A DNA stretch of 64,000 bases from Sediminibacterium sp. C3 (GTDB lineage Bacteria > Bacteroidota > Bacteroidia > Chitinophagales > Chitinophagaceae), in assembly GCF_000508085.1 (NCBI RefSeq), contig NZ_KI669560.1, positions 650,219 through 714,218 on the forward strand, in the 5' to 3' direction. Made by a program: the position numbers and the translations under genes. Below the pieces are notes generated by a model. The model was not told the DNA's origin. It searched no databases and worked only from the letters and a program-made list of their open reading frames with translations. Each line of letters opens with the position of its first letter. Positions within the stretch are counted from its first letter, which is position 1. This document shows, one piece after another, positions 1 through 7,570 of the stretch.

Positions 1-323
1 TAAATTCCGGTTATTGCACCTTCTATTTTAATAGGAATATAGGTGATAATGCACGTTAATTGCTTATTCCTGACAGTTTGAACTTTGCATTTGAACTTTT
101 GTGTTGTCCCTGATTTTACCAGGTTGAATATTCTAAAAACAGTACCCATTTCATCTTGAAGCAGAAATGGAAATATACTTTCACCGTTTAATTTAGTTTC
201 AGGACATTCTAATAAAAGCGGCAGTTGATTGTTCATGGAAGTTATGTTTCCTTCTAAGTCTAACGAACAAACCGCGTAGGGGTTTTGATCAAAAAGTAAA
301 TAATAAGGTTGATCAGATTTCAT
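1..323 (-). CDS. PAS-domain sensor protein, partial (C-terminus beyond the window)
   Basis: An open frame runs from an ATG at 323 down to the window edge with no stop, about 107 codons. The visible part reads as a PAS fold: an early Phe-Asp-Gln-Asn-Pro stretch, a core strand containing SLDLEGNITSMN, and a later ITYIPIKIEGAITGI strand that resembles the typical PAS 'P-I' element. PAS domains usually feed a histidine kinase. The gene lies 85 bp downstream of, and in the same direction as, a response regulator, so a sensor kinase partner is likely, but the kinase domain itself is not visible. Confidence 0.6.
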   Translation of the reverse strand, partial: MKSDQPYYLLFDQNPYAVCSLDLEGNITSMNNQLPLLLECPETKLNGESIFPFLLQDEMGTVFRIFNLVKSGTTQKFKCKVQTVRNKQLTCIITYIPIKIEGAITGI

Positions 324-408
324 AAAATTAATTTACCTCAATCAAGAACAACAAATCTCTTTTATAAAAAAGATGTTATTGTAACAAATCTAAACGATTT
401 CTGCAAAA

Positions 409-1128
409 TCAGTTTGCATATTGATCATAAAGAGCTGGGAGTTTAACAAAACCGTTTTTTATACAATATGTGATTAATTCTGATTTATTCTTTACTTCAA
501 ATTTTTCTAGAAAATAGGCAAGATATTTTTTGATAGACGGGAGACTTTTATTCATTATCAATGCAATTTCTGAGTAACTTAAATCAGCAGCATTCAATAA
601 CAAAAACTGGCGTTGTATTAAAGTAAGTTCTGGAATTTTTTTATCAATTATTTGATTTGTTGAACTTGATAGTTTTAATTCTTTCCCTTTATTAAAAAGC
701 AAGTCGTCAATATATGTTGAATTTAAAATTGTATAATCTAAAGCCTCTCTGAAAACACTTCTATTTCCATAAGCTTGTTTATATATAGCTGAGTTAGGAC
801 TTGTAAAGTGCTTGCTAATAAAACTTCTGGCTCCTTCATTAAGAACTTCAGTAACTAGTGCTTTATTACTATGTGAGGATACACCAATTATCTTAATAGA
901 GGGATAAGTTCGCGAAATATAACTTGTTAAAAGTAAACCATCTATTTTGGGTAGTTCAATATCTAATAGTAGTATATCTGGAAGTTTTTTGGCAAGGTTC
1001 AAATTTAGCAGCAACTCAAAACCATCAGAAGCATCAATAATTAGTTTTGAGTTTTTAACTTTACCGATCTCATTTTTAATCAATAGCCTATAGCGCTCAT
1101 TGTCTTCTACTAAACCTATCTGTATCAT
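409..1128 (-). CDS. NarL/FixJ-family response regulator
   Basis: The 239-residue protein has a receiver domain at about residues 1-125: acidic pair E8-D9, phospho-acceptor D56 in DILLLDIELP, Ser84/85 and K106 in the FISK motif. A LuxR-type helix-turn-helix follows at about 170-230 (LTLIQRQFLLL, then LSYSEIALIMNKSLPSIKKY and a VKNKSELI helix). It should be a DNA-binding regulator controlled by phosphorylation. The downstream PAS protein on the same strand is a candidate partner kinase. The linker between the domains is longer than in standard NarL proteins. Targets cannot be told from the sequence. Confidence 0.85.
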   Translation of the reverse strand: MIQIGLVEDNERYRLLIKNEIGKVKNSKLIIDASDGFELLLNLNLAKKLPDILLLDIELPKIDGLLLTSYISRTYPSIKIIGVSSHSNKALVTEVLNEGARSFISKHFTSPNSAIYKQAYGNRSVFREALDYTILNSTYIDDLLFNKGKELKLSSSTNQIIDKKIPELTLIQRQFLLLNAADLSYSEIALIMNKSLPSIKKYLAYFLEKFEVKNKSELITYCIKNGFVKLPALYDQYAN

Positions 1129-1297
1129 AAAAGCTTATAAAGACCAAAAATAACATAAATAATTATTATATGTAAATTTTGCATATTCGATTATCCAAAT
1201 GGATAAGTTTTTAAGCTACTAGAAGAAATATTCATTTGGATATATATAAAATAGATAGTACTATTTATTTTCATTTTCTACTAATAAAACAAATCGA

Positions 1298-1489
1298 ATG
1301 ATTTCAAAAAGGGTCTTTAAATCACTATTCTTTTTAACTATTGTATTATCTGTTGCATCTTGTATTAAACAAACATTCATGCCACAAGATGAATTTTATG
1401 TTGAAAAAACATGGATTAAAGAAAATGGGAAAAACTATAAAGAAGGAATTCTTTTTATGTATACTAAAGAAAAAGTAAACAAGTGTTAA
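1298..1489 (+). pseudogene. N-terminal part of a frameshifted M23 lipoprotein
   Basis: This frame encodes 63 residues starting with a lipoprotein signal (MISKRVFKSLFFL..., lipobox VASC at about residues 19-22) and ends at TAA 1487-1489. It looks too short to be a complete product. The next frame, open from 1468, continues smoothly as an M23 peptidase that has no export signal of its own. Restoring one A in the A-run at 1470-1474 joins the two as ...KEKSKQVLTLDW..., giving a lipoprotein of about 438 residues. I read this as the 5' part of a gene broken by a one-base deletion. A sequencing error in the A-run is the alternative. Confidence 0.65.
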
Positions 1490-2613
1490 CATTAGATTGG
1501 TCAACTACAAAAAAAGCAATCATTAATAATATTTCATATACAGAGGTAAAATTTGTAGAAGGTTTAAATCACGAGCATGATAAGGGCATTAAAAGTTCAA
1601 ATAGTTCAGTTTCAACACAAATTCAATTTAGTCTTGTTTTTAGAAAAGTTAGTGATAAAATAGAGTCTGTTATTAAATATACTATTCCTAATGCAACCTT
1701 GGCTTTTTCAGATAGTGTTAGAAAGGGTACTATAGAAAGCTATCACACTTTTGACGGAAAAGTGTTAGATGTCTGGTTTACTGATTTTTCAACAAACAAA
1801 GTGATGAAGCGCAAAGAAATGCAAAATCAATCATTTTCAAACACTTCAATCCGTCAATTAGAACAAAAAATAAGGTCCAGAAATGTTAATGATCCAGAAT
1901 CGTTGTGTTATAATACAACAGAAAGCCAGTATGTATATTCTTGTATCAGTTTAGGGGCAAGTGCTGCTGGAGATTATAACATTGAGTGTGGTTGGAGGTA
2001 TATTGGAGAAGTTACATCTACATTTTGCTTTTCAGGGTCAGGAGGAACTGAAACTTGGCCACCTACAAGTGGTGGTGGAAATCAAACAGTACCACCTACA
2101 AAAACTCCTTGTCCTGGAGATGTAATTTTAAATCCAATAATTGCAAAATCAAATGCTACAAATATTAATGGTGGAAGATTTGGTCCGACTCGTAAGTATC
2201 CTAACGGTCAACCAAAAGAGCATAAAGGATTAGATATTTATGCAAAACCCAATACACCATTGTATGCTATTTTTAGTGGGGTGGTAACAAGATCAATTTC
2301 TATTTTTCAGCCTCAATATTATGGAAGCCCAACTTCATTTGGTAATTTAGTTGAAATAAAGAGTACTTTAGCTGATGGCCGTGTAATTAAAATCTTGTAC
2401 GCTCATTTAAATTCAACAAGTTTGACTGTTGATGACATAATTGATCAAGGACAGCAAATAGGCCTGAGTGGGAAAACCGGAAATGCACAAAATGTTATTT
2501 CGCCTCATGTTCATATTCAAGTTACTGAAAATGGTCAGAAAAAAAATCCGGAAAATTTTATTTCAACTAAATACAATCAGTTTGGATATTCTACAGGTAG
2601 CCCATGCAATTAA
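1483..2613 (+). CDS. M23/LytM-type metallopeptidase lipoprotein, main part (frameshifted from upstream signal)
   Basis: This frame (376 residues from GTG 1483) holds a beta-rich N-terminal region with the LDW motif, a Cys-containing CGWRYIGEVT segment at about 169-177, and a Gly/Pro-rich linker (SGSGG...TSGGGN, about 185-205). An M23 domain follows from about 225. The M23 zinc ligands are visible: H247 and D251 in HKGLDI and the HxH pair H342/H344 in PHVHIQ, plus H308 in YAHLN. M23 enzymes cut peptidoglycan cross-bridges or stem peptides. The signal peptide is in the other frame (1298-1489). The GTG start is probably artificial and the original gene began at 1298. The region is A+T-rich and accessory in character. 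Confidence 0.75.
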   Translation: MLTLDWSTTKKAIINNISYTEVKFVEGLNHEHDKGIKSSNSSVSTQIQFSLVFRKVSDKIESVIKYTIPNATLAFSDSVRKGTIESYHTFDGKVLDVWFTDFSTNKVMKRKEMQNQSFSNTSIRQLEQKIRSRNVNDPESLCYNTTESQYVYSCISLGASAAGDYNIECGWRYIGEVTSTFCFSGSGGTETWPPTSGGGNQTVPPTKTPCPGDVILNPIIAKSNATNINGGRFGPTRKYPNGQPKEHKGLDIYAKPNTPLYAIFSGVVTRSISIFQPQYYGSPTSFGNLVEIKSTLADGRVIKILYAHLNSTSLTVDDIIDQGQQIGLSGKTGNAQNVISPHVHIQVTENGQKKNPENFISTKYNQFGYSTGSPCN

Positions 2614-2636
2614 TCCACTTATATAAATCTCAATAT

Positions 2637-3179
2637 ATGAAGTTTAAATTATCATTTTATTTGGTCTTTATCGTATTAATAGCTATTTCATTTATAGTTA
2701 ATAGTCAAAGTATATCCCAACAAGAAAATTTGAATTTAGATTATTTATGGCTGAATCAGTTTGATATTAAGCCTCAATATTCACAAAATAATAATAATTC
2801 ACTTTTGATGAATGAATCTGAGTTTCAATTAAAATTTAATTTAAGTCTAAACGGGAATTCAGATTATTCGGAGGAGTTTGATTCAAATATGAATAATTAT
2901 TTTGGTAGTGGTATAGAGGTGTGGTTTATGGATAATATTCTGCAAGCCATGGAAGTAACTTCTAATTCTTACATATTTGAAATTACAAATGGAAATAGTA
3001 TTAGTGTTGGAGATAATATTAGTATTCTTTCTACTCAATTTCCTAATTCCTGGCTAAATAAAAATGAATCAGGAAAGATATTTGTTTTGCTTAAAAATAA
3101 TAATTCTGATATTGATATGAATTTAACATTTCATTATAATGTTAACTCCAACTTAATAACTAAAATTTCTGTGCAGTAA
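2637..3179 (+). CDS. Secreted hypothetical protein downstream of the M23 lipoprotein
   Basis: I chose ATG 2637 because it begins a clean signal peptide (MKFKLSFYLVFIVLIAISF..., cleavage near NSQS). An upstream ATG at 2604 overlaps the M23 gene and would put charged residues before it. The mature part, about 155 residues, is Asn/Ser-rich and probably beta-rich, with W-F-M-D and NSW segments. I recognise no family. Its position 23 bp after the peptidase gene, and its export signal, make it a candidate partner or periplasmic protector of that enzyme. This is inference only. Confidence 0.6.
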   Translation: MKFKLSFYLVFIVLIAISFIVNSQSISQQENLNLDYLWLNQFDIKPQYSQNNNNSLLMNESEFQLKFNLSLNGNSDYSEEFDSNMNNYFGSGIEVWFMDNILQAMEVTSNSYIFEITNGNSISVGDNISILSTQFPNSWLNKNESGKIFVLLKNNNSDIDMNLTFHYNVNSNLITKISVQ

Positions 3180-3197
3180 TTTCATAAATATAAAAAA

Positions 3198-3680
3198 ATG
3201 AGAAGATTTTTAATTATAGTAGCAGTATTTTTTTTCTCTCAATTTAATTCAAATTGTCAATTGAAATCTATAGTTGGTACGGTTTATAAGGAAATCAGTG
3301 ATATACCAATGCTAAGGGAGTATAAGATTGAGGAGGGCATTGCAATTGATGAAGATGAAAGCGGTAAAATATCCTTTATATTGATCAACAACGGGTTAAA
3401 TAAAAAAATAATATGCTCTGAATATCTTAGACCTCAATCAAGAAGAATATTAGCTATTCAAGAAATTGGTCAACTTTCTAAAAATAGTAAAGTAATTATG
3501 TCTAGGTGTAGAAAAGCGCAAAAAGATAATGGCTATATAATTGCAATAGTTGAAACTACACAGTCTGCTTACTTTAAAAAAGTTAAAAAGGCTTGGATTT
3601 TTAATAAAGTGCCTCAATCGTTTTCTGAAATTCCAACCAAGGGTATCGATTGTATTAATGATGAGTTTGATAATTTGTAG
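3198..3680 (+). CDS. Secreted hypothetical protein
   Basis: The 160-residue product has an N-terminal signal peptide (MRRFLIIVAVFFFSQFNSNC) that ends in Cys-Gln, so either signal peptidase could act. The rest alternates charged and hydrophobic strands (GKISFILINN, GYIIAIVETTQSAYF) and includes Cys residues near 74, 103 and 151. No family recognised. It follows the previous gene by 18 bp in the same direction and probably belongs to the same transcript as the M23 lipoprotein. Codon use is A+T-rich like its neighbours. Confidence 0.55.
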   Translation: MRRFLIIVAVFFFSQFNSNCQLKSIVGTVYKEISDIPMLREYKIEEGIAIDEDESGKISFILINNGLNKKIICSEYLRPQSRRILAIQEIGQLSKNSKVIMSRCRKAQKDNGYIIAIVETTQSAYFKKVKKAWIFNKVPQSFSEIPTKGIDCINDEFDNL

Positions 3681-3720
3681 TATGAAATTATTGAGAATTG
3701 GGCTTTTTAAAAAAAAAACT

Positions 3721-4143
3721 ATGTTTGATTTTAAAAAAATATTTCTCTTTTCAATGTTGTTTTTAGTAGTTAATGAAAAGCTTCATTCTCAAAATATAAA
3801 CTCTGAAAGAAAATTAATAGTTGGCACTTGGATTTCAACTGAAGGAGATTGGGTTTTTATTTTTGATAAAGATTCTTCTTGCAAAGAATATATGGCCAAA
3901 CAATTAATATCCAAATACTATTATAAGTTAACACCAGCTAATTCTTATTGCGGAAAAATTGCTAAAGTAAATCTTAATGACGAATCAATAAGCTATTTGC
4001 AATTAAATAATTTTGAAACAAAGGAAATTACTTGTTACGAAATTAATGGTATAGGAACTAAAACTCTAAGCATTACAGAGTACATGATGCCAGAACCAGC
4101 ATTATTTAGACGAAAAGTTGCAAAAACAATTCCAAAAAAATAG
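3721..4143 (+). CDS. Secreted lipocalin-like hypothetical protein
   Basis: I took ATG 3721 as the start because it opens a signal peptide (MFDFKKIFLFSMLFLVVNEKLHSQ). ATG 3682 is possible but would add 13 mostly basic residues. The mature domain starts LIVGTWISTEGDWVFIFDKD and carries strands typical of the small lipocalin-like proteins of Bacteroidetes (G-x-W near the start, ITEYMM later). No ligand or activity can be assigned. It is the last gene of the A+T-rich block. Guanylate kinase begins 26 bp later with a clearly different base composition. Confidence 0.55.
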   Translation: MFDFKKIFLFSMLFLVVNEKLHSQNINSERKLIVGTWISTEGDWVFIFDKDSSCKEYMAKQLISKYYYKLTPANSYCGKIAKVNLNDESISYLQLNNFETKEITCYEINGIGTKTLSITEYMMPEPALFRRKVAKTIPKK

Positions 4144-4169
4144 TCGTTTTTTGCAGAAACATATTTTGA

Positions 4170-4745
4170 ATGGGAGCTGATACTCGCAAAATCATCATTA
4201 TTGCCGCACCTTCCGGATCGGGTAAAACTTCTATAACACGCTATCTGTTACAGCAGCACCCCCTCCTTTCCTTGTCTATATCGGCTGCTACCAGAAAACC
4301 CAGAGGGGAGGAAAAAGACGGGGTTCATTATCATTTTATTTCGGAAGCGGAGTTTAAACAGAGAATTGAAGAAAATGCATTTGTAGAATGGGAAATGGTA
4401 TATGAAGGAAGTTATTACGGCACATTAAAGGCTGAATTGGAAAGAATCTGGAATCTTGGTAAAATTCCCATCCTTGATATTGATGTAAAAGGAGCCATTC
4501 ATTTACAAGATCAGTTTCCCAATCGTTGCCTGTCTATTTTTATAGAACCCCCTTCAGTAGAAGAATTAAAGAAAAGACTGGAAAGCCGGGGTACGGAAAC
4601 ACCGGAGAGCCTGGCAAACCGGGTGAATAAAGCCAGTTATGAGCTTTCTTTCAAAAGTCATTTTCACAAGAATATTCTGAATGACAATCTGGAGAAAGCT
4701 TGCAAAGAAACAGAAGAAGTAATCAAAGAATTCCTCGGTTGGTAA
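4170..4745 (+). CDS. gmk: Guanylate kinase
   Basis: This 191-residue protein phosphorylates GMP (and dGMP) to GDP with ATP, in the cytoplasm. The P-loop is at residues 13-21 (APSGSGKTS). The GMP-binding region follows with SISAATRKPRGEEKDGVHYHF, then EWEMVYEGSYYGT and DIDVKGA, and the lid arginines lie in KKRLESRGTET. Length is normal for bacterial Gmk. It marks the start of the core region after the A+T-rich block and is followed at 38 bp by an SDR gene in the same direction. Confidence 0.95.
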   Translation: MGADTRKIIIIAAPSGSGKTSITRYLLQQHPLLSLSISAATRKPRGEEKDGVHYHFISEAEFKQRIEENAFVEWEMVYEGSYYGTLKAELERIWNLGKIPILDIDVKGAIHLQDQFPNRCLSIFIEPPSVEELKKRLESRGTETPESLANRVNKASYELSFKSHFHKNILNDNLEKACKETEEVIKEFLGW

Positions 4746-4783
4746 ATTGCTTTGGCTTAAATTGAGTCTCTAAGCTTTTATCT

Positions 4784-5608
4784 ATGTCATCATTTGCCAA
4801 CAGAACTGTATTTATTACCGGTGCCAGCAGAGGGATCGGAAAAGCCATTGCTTTAAGACTGGCCAAAGAAGGAGCCAATATTGTAATTGCAGCCAAAAGT
4901 GTAGAAGAGGACCCCCGACTGGGAGGAACCATTTATTCTGCTGCTGAGGAAGTGGAAGCCGCTGGTGGTAAAGCACTGGCTGTGCAGGTAGACATCAGAG
5001 ACGAAGCACAGATTGCTGCAGCCGTACAGCAGGCAGTAGATAAGTTTGGGGGGATTGATGTTGTTATTAACAACGCATCCGCTATTTCTTTAACCAATAC
5101 CGAAAAAACAGAGGCCAAGCGGTTTGACTTAATGCAAAGTATTAATGTCAGGGGCACATTCCTGGTGGTAAAGCATTGTTTACCCTGGTTAAAAAAAGGA
5201 AACAATCCGCATATCATTACTTTGTCTCCACCCATTAGTTTAAAACCCAAATGGATGGGAGGACATATTGCCTATACGCTTACCAAATACAATATGAGTA
5301 TGCTGGCATTGGGCTGGGCGGCTGAGTTTAAGAATGATGGTATTGCCTCCAATGCTTTGTGGCCTAAAACCACCATTGATACAGCAGCTGTAAGAAATCT
5401 GCTGGGTGGTGAAGCATTGGCCAAAATGAGCCGTACACCGGAAATCATTGCAGACAGTGTGTATTATATTCTATCTAAAACAGGACTGGCTTATACAGGA
5501 AATACCTTCATTGACGAAGAAGTTCTTGCCAAGGAAGGTATTTCTAATTTAGATCAATATGCAGTTGTGCCCGGAGGACAATTGTATCCTGATTTGTTTG
5601 TTGATTAG
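4784..5608 (+). CDS. Short-chain dehydrogenase/reductase, HSDL2-like
   Basis: The 274-residue SDR has the cofactor motif TGASRGIG at 12-19, the NNAS motif (VVINNAS), and the catalytic Tyr-x3-Lys in AYTLTKY. The segment KSVEEDPRLGGTIYSAAEEV after the second strand is characteristic of hydroxysteroid dehydrogenase-like protein 2 (HSDL2) relatives, which have unclear physiological substrates. No sterol-carrier domain follows here. Its stop overlaps the stop of convergent lysS in a shared TTAG (5605-5608). Confidence 0.85.
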   Translation: MSSFANRTVFITGASRGIGKAIALRLAKEGANIVIAAKSVEEDPRLGGTIYSAAEEVEAAGGKALAVQVDIRDEAQIAAAVQQAVDKFGGIDVVINNASAISLTNTEKTEAKRFDLMQSINVRGTFLVVKHCLPWLKKGNNPHIITLSPPISLKPKWMGGHIAYTLTKYNMSMLALGWAAEFKNDGIASNALWPKTTIDTAAVRNLLGGEALAKMSRTPEIIADSVYYILSKTGLAYTGNTFIDEEVLAKEGISNLDQYAVVPGGQLYPDLFVD

Positions 5609-7131
5609 TCTTCGAATCGTTCAGGTCTCATCTGAGGGAACAGCAACACATCCTGAATGGAAGCCTGGTTGGTCATCATCATGCACAAACGATCAATACC
5701 AATTCCAATTCCGGAAGTTGGAGGCATTCCGTATTCGAGGGCACGTAAAAAGTCATAGTCGATAAACATGGCTTCATCGTCCCCTCTCTCCATTAGCTTA
5801 ACTTGTTCTTCAAAACGTTCCCGCTGGTCAATAGGGTCGTTTAATTCTGTGTAGGCATTCGCCAGCTCTTTCCCATTCACCATTAATTCAAAGCGTTCTA
5901 CCAAACCTGGTTTACTGCGATGTTTCTTGGTTAAAGGACTCATTTCAACCGGATAGTCTATAATGAAAGTGGGTTGCACATAAGTGTGTTCACTGGTTGC
6001 ACCGAAAATTTCATCAATCAGTTTGCCTTTTCCGATGGTTGGAGGTACATCAATTTTCAATTGCTTGCAAACTTCTCTCAGGCCTGCTTCATCCATTCCG
6101 CTAACATCCATGCCTGTATTCTCTTTAATGGCATCGTGAATGCTGATTCTTTTGAATGGTGCTTTGAAGCTTACGATTTTATCTCCCAATTGTACATCCG
6201 TAGTTCCGTGTATGGTTAAGGCAATCTTTTCGAATAGCTGTTCGGTTACTTCCATCATCCAGATATAATCTTTGTAGGCAGTGTACCATTCTAATACCGT
6301 AAACTCCGGATTGTGGGTTCTGTCCATTCCTTCATTTCTAAAGTTGCGGCTGAATTCATATACCCAGTCAAAACCACCTACAATCAGACGCTTCAAATAC
6401 AATTCGTTGGCAATTCTTAGGTAAAAAGGAACGTCCAGGGCATTGTGGTGCGTAATGAAAGGACGCGCGGCTGCCCCTCCGGGAATGGCCTGCAGAACCG
6501 GGGTGTCAACTTCAACAGCACCTTGTGAATTTAAAAAGTCACGAATGGTGTTGATGATTTTGGTTCTTTTAACAAAAGTGTCTTTTACATCCGGGTTAAT
6601 AATAAGGTCGGCATAACGCTGACGATATCTGAATTCCGGATCAGTTACTGCATCAAAAACATTTCCTTCTTCATCTCTCTTTACCACCGGTAGTGGCTTT
6701 AAAGATTTGGTAAGCAGTGTAATGGTTTGTGCATGTATAGATGTTTCTCCGGTCTTGGTGATAAAAGCAAAACCGGTACATCCGATAATATCCCCTAAAT
6801 CCAATCCGTGTTTTACAACTGTATCCCAGAATGACTTGTCTTCTTCCGGACAAATGTCATCTCGTTTTACATATAATTGAATAATGCCTTTACTATCCTG
6901 AATCTTGATAAAGAAAACTTTTCCTTTATCATTCATGCTCATAATTCTTCCTGCCACACAAAGATTGGTGAACTGATCTTTCTTCTCTTCGGTGTAGTTA
7001 TTTTTAATATCAACAGAAAAACTATTGACAGGATACAAGGGTGCGGGAAACGGATCAATTCCTGCTGCCTGCAATTTTGCAAGCTTCTCTCTTCTAATTA
7101 ATTCTTGTTCTGAAAAATGTACTTCGCTCAT
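5605..7131 (-). CDS. lysS: Lysyl-tRNA synthetase, class II
   Basis: The enzyme charges tRNA-Lys. It has an N-terminal OB-fold anticodon-binding domain (VAGRIMSMNDKGKVFFIKIQD) and a class II catalytic core with motif 2 (EFSRNFRNEGMD) and motif 3 (SGIGIGIDRLCMM). I use ATG 7131 (MSEVHFSEQELIRREKL), giving 508 residues, because LysS proteins usually begin so. An upstream in-frame ATG at 7161 lies inside the hairpin leader and would add ten unrelated residues. The stop is shared with the convergent SDR gene. Regulation may involve the leader hairpins at 7155-7226. Confidence 0.95.
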   Translation of the reverse strand: MSEVHFSEQELIRREKLAKLQAAGIDPFPAPLYPVNSFSVDIKNNYTEEKKDQFTNLCVAGRIMSMNDKGKVFFIKIQDSKGIIQLYVKRDDICPEEDKSFWDTVVKHGLDLGDIIGCTGFAFITKTGETSIHAQTITLLTKSLKPLPVVKRDEEGNVFDAVTDPEFRYRQRYADLIINPDVKDTFVKRTKIINTIRDFLNSQGAVEVDTPVLQAIPGGAAARPFITHHNALDVPFYLRIANELYLKRLIVGGFDWVYEFSRNFRNEGMDRTHNPEFTVLEWYTAYKDYIWMMEVTEQLFEKIALTIHGTTDVQLGDKIVSFKAPFKRISIHDAIKENTGMDVSGMDEAGLREVCKQLKIDVPPTIGKGKLIDEIFGATSEHTYVQPTFIIDYPVEMSPLTKKHRSKPGLVERFELMVNGKELANAYTELNDPIDQRERFEEQVKLMERGDDEAMFIDYDFLRALEYGMPPTSGIGIGIDRLCMMMTNQASIQDVLLFPQMRPERFED

Positions 7132-7154
7132 AAATTGGTTGTTCAAATTGGTAC

Positions 7155-7181
7155 AAAACAAAAGTCTCGCAGAAGCGAGAC
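7155..7181 (-). terminator. Terminator-like hairpin in the lysS leader
   Basis: On the minus strand a perfect 7-bp stem (GTCTCGC/GCGAGAC, loop of 4) is followed by TTTTGTTTT, as in an intrinsic terminator. It lies between a plausible promoter (7230-7260) and the lysS start at 7131, with its T-run ending 24 bases before the ATG. It could be an attenuator or the end of a short RNA. Confidence 0.5.
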
Positions 7182-7208
7182 CTTGTATATGGATGGGTTA
7201 GTAAGTAC

Positions 7209-7226
7209 AGGGAAACGCATTTCCCT
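7209..7226 (-). other. Second stable hairpin in the lysS leader
   Basis: A perfect 7-bp stem, AGGGAAA/TTTCCCT with the loop CGCA, lies just downstream of the predicted transcription start and about 28 bases before the terminator-like hairpin. The rest of the region between lysS (7131) and the next gene (7571) is A+T-rich and shows no open frame that I would support. Confidence 0.45.
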
Positions 7227-7229
7227 ACA

Positions 7230-7260
7230 CAATATTAAAAAGACTTTTAACTTATACAAA
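7230..7260 (-). promoter_or_regulatory. Candidate Bacteroidetes-type promoter for lysS
   Basis: On the minus strand TTTG (7260-7257) is followed after 19 bases by TAATATTG (7237-7230). This matches the Bacteroidetes sigma pattern TTTG-N19-TAnnTTTG except for one base in the second box. Transcription would start about 10 bases further on and run through both hairpins into lysS. Confidence 0.45.
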
Positions 7261-7570
7261 AATTTTTTTGAACAATTTTATTAACATTTTAAGCTCAAAT
7301 GTGAATTCAGAAAAATTTTTAGTGCATCATTAATTCAATTTTTAGAAGACTATTTACAATTTAAAATCAATTCATTTTTTTCATGATCCTCTGAAACATA
7401 TATGAATAAAGTGTTTCAGCGAAATGAAAAAATAGTTTTATTAAGACAACAACTTTTTATTTCCCCTTTTTGTAATGGAATTTTAATTGATAATTCAGCC
7501 AAGCGCTTTCAAAAAAAAATTTTCGGAAAAGCTTGTCTCACTACCTTTATCACCTCAAAAATTCACTCAA

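Noticed and set aside
1466-1478. Programmed -1 frameshifting in the M23 lipoprotein gene
   Set aside because: The phase of the A-run gives A AAA GTA, which cannot re-pair in both sites, and no stem-loop follows closely. A one-base deletion or sequencing error explains it better.
7132-7260. T-box riboswitch upstream of lysS
   Set aside because: No T-box sequence, specifier loop or long leader is visible. T-boxes are essentially absent from Bacteroidota, and the two short hairpins fit a simple attenuator or terminator better.
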